NCBI GenBank assembly: GCA_012932295.1 | Contig: JAAONU010000019.1 | Coordinates: 19,539,908 to 19,603,907 of the forward strand | DNA from: Cyclina sinensis | Lineage: Eukaryota; Mollusca; Bivalvia; Venerida; Veneridae | Reading direction: 5' to 3' | Length of the DNA stretch: 64,000 nt | Shown: one piece after another, positions 59,390 through 64,000 of the stretch | Position numbering within the stretch: the first letter of the stretch is position 1 | Layout: each line of letters starts with the position of its first letter | The notes under the pieces: model-generated | Databases searched by the model: none | What the model saw: only the letters and a program-made list of their open reading frames with translations | Told to the model about the DNA's origin: nothing | Made by a program: the position numbers and the translations under genes

Positions 59390-60130
59390 ATTCATTCAGG
59401 GGTCAAGGTCAAATAAATATAGGTCAGTGGGAAGGTCTTATCTAAAGGGGGTTGTGTCCAAGTATGAAGTAATTCCATTTACTTATAAGGAAGTTATGGG
59501 CAATGTTAAAGTTTTTGGACAATTGGATCTTCAAGGTGAAGGTCATTCAGAGGTCATGGTCAAACAAATATAGGTCAGTGGGAAGGCCTTGTCCAAAGGG
59601 GTGTTGTGTTTAAGTATGAAGTGTATCCACTTACTAGTTTGGAAGTTATGGCCAAATATTAGTTTTTGGACAACTGGATATTCAGGGGTCAAGGTCAAAT
59701 AATTAAAGGTCAGTGGGAAGATCTTGTCCAAAAAGGTGTTGTGTCCAAGTATGAAGTAAATCCACTTACTAATAAGGAAGTTATGGGCAATGTTGAAGTT
59801 TTTGGACAATTTGATCTTCAAGGTAAAGGTCATTCAGGGGTCAAGGTCAAACAAATACAGGTCAGTGGGAAGGCCTTGTCCAAAGGGGTGTTGTGTCCAA
59901 GTATGAAGTAAATCCACTTACTAATAAAGAAGTTATTGCCAATGTTAAAGTTTTTGGACAATTTGATCTTAAAGGTAAAGGTCGGTCAGTGGAAAGGTCT
60001 TGTCCAAAGGGGTGTTGTGTCCAAGTATGAAGTAAATCCACTTACTAAAAAGAAAGTTATTGCCAATGTTAAAGTTTTCAAACGGACGGACAGACAGTTC
60101 AAAAACTATATGCCTCCCTTCGGGGGCATA
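59390..60130 (+). repeat. Tandem-repeat element, five units of 124-152 bp, with a gcctcccttcgggggc end
   Basis: The motif 'aggtcagtgggaagg' (last unit with small changes) recurs at 59421, 59572, 59707, 59859 and about 59983. Each unit has 'gtgtccaagtatgaagtaa' and 'gaagttatgg.caatgtt'. It closes with 'acggacggacagacagttc' and 'tatgcctcccttcgggggca'. Open frames on both strands here come from the repeat and are not genes. Confidence 0.92.
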
Positions 60131-60560
60131 ATAAACAATAATTTGCATAAATTCATCCTCTGGAATAATCTACTATATCATTTTAAACCTCTTTAACAAT
60201 TTCGAGAAATGAAAGCATTAGGAATATCCAACCTTCCCAAACCACATGCTGAAGAGCTTAAATCAACTAAAAAACAAACTTTTCTCCAAGAGCCTCTGGG
60301 AAGAAAGGCAAATAATTATGAATATTGTAAAGCACCAACAGTAAAAAGAATACATTAAATTTTATATCAAACCACATTTAAGAAAAATCTAAAGAAAATT
60401 TCAAATCCAGTTATGAAATCTATTCCATCTTAGTTTTGCTGAATAAGTAATTAACAAAGTGCACCTTACTTCTTAGAGCTGGCCAAAACAAGAAGTACCA
60501 TCAATTAATGGTAAATATTTTATGAAACAACATTTTACTGAAAGGGACAATCCATGAGAT

Positions 60561-60774
60561 TGATCAATAGTTAATCACTCAGTCCTTTTTGTCTGAATTC
60601 CATGTTCTCTTAAATAATGAAACTTTGTTCACTTTATGTTCCTATACTTACAATGTATTTTAAACTTTGATCAATAGTTAATCACTCAGTCCTTTTTGTC
60701 TGAATTCCATGTTCTCTTAAATAATGAAACTTTGTTCACTTTATGTTCCTATACTTACAATGTATTTTAAACTA
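60561..60774 (+). repeat. 107-bp exact tandem duplication
   Basis: 60561-60667 and 60668-60774 appear identical by eye. Each runs from 'tgatcaatagttaatcactc' to 'tacttacaatgtattttaaa'. Very recent event, or an assembly effect. Confidence 0.92.
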
Positions 60775-62159
60775 AAATAACACATGAAAATAAAAGAGCT
60801 TTTAACTGAAAAAATAAAAATGATAAAAGACATGATATTTCAATGAATATAACGATAGCACTGTCCCTTTAAGTCCACTGTTTTAAACTACACAAGGGAA
60901 CCTAAACTTAAACATCGCTTTCTTTGTTCAGTCCACAAAATAATTTTTCAAAGATGCTGGGTTTTCAGGCTTATGGCTCCAGAAAATCCACAGGCCTAGC
61001 TCAAATTCCATTGGCCTAAAAAATAACAACTAAGGTCTTGAAGCTCAATTCTTACAGGTCTATAGGGTCTATCATCTGGCAATGTTTGTTTGTTCGCCTT
61101 AATTCTAAAAGACTGGGGCCTCATGCCTTTGGCTTATTACCTAGACTGTCTGCTCATGTCAGTTTACTTATGTCATTACATAACAAACATAAGGTTTCCA
61201 ATATTTTCAGAATGAGAGAGGAATTGGGTTTTTGTCTCTTTTAACATAAGTACTAGCTAATTTGGTTCTTATAAAGTAATTGTCAAAGACTTGACAAGTC
61301 AAAAGTATATAATGGAGTCTGCAAAAAGATACAGAAAGCATTACAGCTATTCACTAGAAAGTAATTACAAATTAGTCAAAGATGGATTAAGTTTTACCTG
61401 CAACTTTATGACTTGTGAAGTTTGTAAATTAATATAATACTGTGGAAACCAAGAAAAAATTATTACCTACTGTTTATTGTTCTGCTTACTTATATACTCC
61501 TGTTCCTCGTAATTGTAAATTTCAAAATAACTAGATGTTTTTTTTACAATATGCAACTGTGCAAGTCTTGTCAAATAAATCAGCCTTGGCCATGCAAATC
61601 AAACCAATCTTAGAAACCAACATAAAAGTCTGATTTTATTTTAGATACTAGGTGTTTATTGCGGCTTTTATCTCAGTGCAAAAATAGAAAACACAACAAT
61701 AAAATTTTACTATTTTATGACAGTTTTTGTTGCCCACTACAACACATTTTAATCTCTGCTAAGTTTCTACAGCCACAGTTAAAGTTTTATGTTGAAAACT
61801 GCACACAATCAACCTATCTGCAGAATATCATATGTAATAAATTGTCTGTTTTCATAATATTTTTTCAGAACTCCAATGAAATATTAAGCATGCAAGAAAT
61901 TAATGGTAAATCCATTATTGTCAAATCACATTTTCTCTCTATATTACTGTTGTTGTTGTAGTCAATAATGGAGATATGTTGTTACTGTATAACAGTCTGA
62001 TTATAAGTCTTAAGAAAATTGGTTATATCAAATACTTCTTAACAAGAGTTGTTAGAATGACACTGATGTCCCTCTAAGCACAAATCATTTTAGGTATGTC
62101 AAATCCAGGAATGACAACTTTAAAACAACTGGGTCTGGAGTTGCTAAACTTTGTTTAAA
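60775..62159. other. Probable myosin intron or upstream region
   Basis: AT-rich. No exon with both splice sites and myosin-motor similarity found on the minus strand. Confidence 0.4.
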
Positions 62160-62545
62160 GTTCACTTGTTCTCCAGGCCCCTGTATGCTTGACCTTTGAG
62201 CAAGAGGGCCTGAAAACAATTGAGGTAAACTACTTATCATGCCTAATAATCCTGGGGACTATGAAGGTCCTTGGAGCAGTTGTTTCAAATTATTGATGGG
62301 TACTTGTTTTCAAAGTGCGGACCCCTGTGAGCTTGACCCTGTAGTCCCAAAAATTAAATAGCTCATCTTCTCATCATCCCCAAACATCCATAAAACAACA
62401 GGGACAATCTACCGGTACTCATAATGCTAAACCATCCTGTAAAGTTTGAAGTCCTGGGTGCAACTGTTCCTGAGTTATTGATACACAGAAACCATTTTTA
62501 CACGGCAGGCTTCTTTAAGCTTGCCCTTTGACCTAGTGGGTTCAA
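62160..62545 (+). repeat. Dispersed repeat, three loose units
   Basis: Recurring phrases 'gcttgacctttg', 'gcttgaccctgta', 'gcttgccctttgacct' and 'aaggtccttggagcagttgt' versus 'gaagtcctgggtgcaactgt', each followed by an 'attattga' or 'gttattgat' block. Typical non-coding bivalve repeat; units about 150 bp and diverged. Confidence 0.65.
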
Positions 62546-64000
62546 AAATAGTAGGGTTCATTTATATAAAATGCTCAGTCTCTCAAGTCTCTGTGCCTAT
62601 GTGTTTCAAGTTACTAATCAGATTACCAGACATGAGCAAAGCATTAAAGACTTATTTCTTCCAAGGGAGTATAAAAACATGATTATGAAAGGTGAAGAAA
62701 CGAAAACAATTACGAGCATTTTACAACACTCAACCTTAAACAATTCAATACATCATAAGATAACAAAACATTGCATGCTCCATTATTCATAACATAATCA
62801 AGCTATGATGGAATGCAGCAAACTTGACATATCTAGATTGCTAACCATTGCTGTAACTCTATGGGATGGACATAAAAACACTCATAACTTATTTATTCAA
62901 TTTGCATATGCTCAATTTAAACTTGATCATAATTTCTTCCTTTTGTCACTCATATACATGTTTTCAGATGCATTATCCAGGAAGAAATTGTCCAGAACTG
63001 GACCTGTTAATATAATAACAATATGAATGATAAAAATAATAATTTGTTACTTTCTCTCTTTTTTTTTTTAATGGACAAAGGCTAAATAATACAGATTTTT
63101 TTCATACAACTTTAAACTCTGAGCACTGTTTATTACTTTTTGTTTATACCTAACTTTAATGCTCTGAGATGAGAAAGGAACCTGCATTACTTACTGTGTT
63201 GTGTTTTGCTGATTTCTATTCTGATAAGCACTTAGTATTTCTGTTTTTACACTGATGCAAAAACCTATATACTGATAAGCCATGTATTGAACATAATTAG
63301 AAGATATTTCAGGAAGCTCTATCATTGCCAGATTGAACAGCTAGCAAGGACATGAAATGTGTGCAAACAATTTACTTGTAGCTTCATTTCTACAGTCTCA
63401 GCAAAAAGGAAATCAACCAACATTGAGAATATGGGACAAAACTGTTTCAGAAATTCATGATAACAGTGTTTTAAACGGACAAATTGTGAGAACATCAAAA
63501 GAGGCCAGATAAAAAACGTGGTCTGTTAGTAGAGAGATCTGCCAATTAAGCATTTATTGTTGCCAAATGTAAAACATTTCTTTATCTTTTGCAGTTTCAT
63601 CAGTTTTTACATTTTTTTTTTCTAAATACAACTGGTGTGGACATAATTATGACTTTTACCTTTATGTCTTTTTCCCTTGCAGTATCAAAACTAGACTAAC
63701 AAAAACATATTGTCCTTTTTCCTTCACATAAACCTTAGTAAAAAGTATCCCTATCAAATTACTAAGCATGTTTGCAGACTTTCTAATAAATATCTGAGGG
63801 GGAAAAATGTCATGATTTTATATAATAATGTCTTCTCTTCCTGGAATCTGTCACATATGTACTGAATCATTCCTGAATGTCAAGCTGATCTGATAATACT
63901 TGTGCATGCAAAGCATGCCTGGAATGAATACTCATGATACAGAAAAAATTGCTAGGATTTTACTGTTCTTTTAAAAGGCAGATTGAAAATGTGACTGAGA
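62546..64000. other. Right edge of window
   Basis: AT-rich with no supported exon. The myosin motor exons should lie further to the right. Confidence 0.45.

Noticed and set aside
59543..60196. Open frames on both strands over the tandem repeats
   Set aside because: Repeat units without stops create frames on both strands. The repeated peptide has no gene-like features.

Overview
The window looks like nuclear DNA of a bivalve mollusc, perhaps a clam. It is AT-rich, its genes have many small exons in kilobase introns, and it is full of repeats I associate with bivalve genomes: modules ending in a 'gcctcc..cggagg'-type tail beside a run of 'cggacggac' or 'gtccgtcc', 'aaggtcaaggtca' modules, small terminal-inverted-repeat elements and a SINE-like element. 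The organism call rests on repeat style and gene content and was not tested by a search.

Layout. (1) 343-10994 is a very large inverted repeat with arms of about 3.8 kb, a 3.07 kb spacer and a few percent divergence; the spacer holds a Tc1/mariner transposase remnant and an exon-like open frame. (2) 13253-15526 is an intact single-exon gene for a seven-transmembrane receptor of the secretin/adhesion/Methuselah-like class with a somatomedin-B-like ectodomain. An 898-bp sequence downstream is tandemly duplicated. A broken copy of the receptor (20992-21412) followed by a diverged copy of the same downstream sequence (22181-22857) shows that gene plus 3' flank were duplicated together and the second copy lost its membrane domain. 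(3) 26090-27725 is a decayed LINE. 28066-31162 is a decayed hAT-like DNA transposon with perfect 12-bp ends. 33555-34510 is a minisatellite with a second-order duplication. (4) From about 34.7 kb to at least 58 kb the minus strand carries the 3' part of a myosin-XVIII (MYO18A-like) heavy chain gene: nineteen exons that join in phase encode the end of the converter, the IQ/neck and the whole coiled-coil tail, 857 residues in all. The motor domain lies mostly or wholly beyond the right edge.

The myosin introns hold recognisable insertions: a hAT-type non-autonomous element with an 8-bp target duplication, a piggyBac-type element between TTAA sites, a SINE-like element with a 16-bp target duplication and a pogo/Tigger-type element at TA. 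The points most worth following are a possible tail-only myosin transcript starting in an alternative exon with a CxxC-x8-CxxC motif (52701-52814), two possible C-termini, a candidate extra exon at the converter-lever junction, a duplicated exon end carrying a decoy splice donor, and the giant inverted repeat. The receptor and the myosin have no evident functional link. I found no RNA genes, CRISPR arrays or bacterial-style operons.
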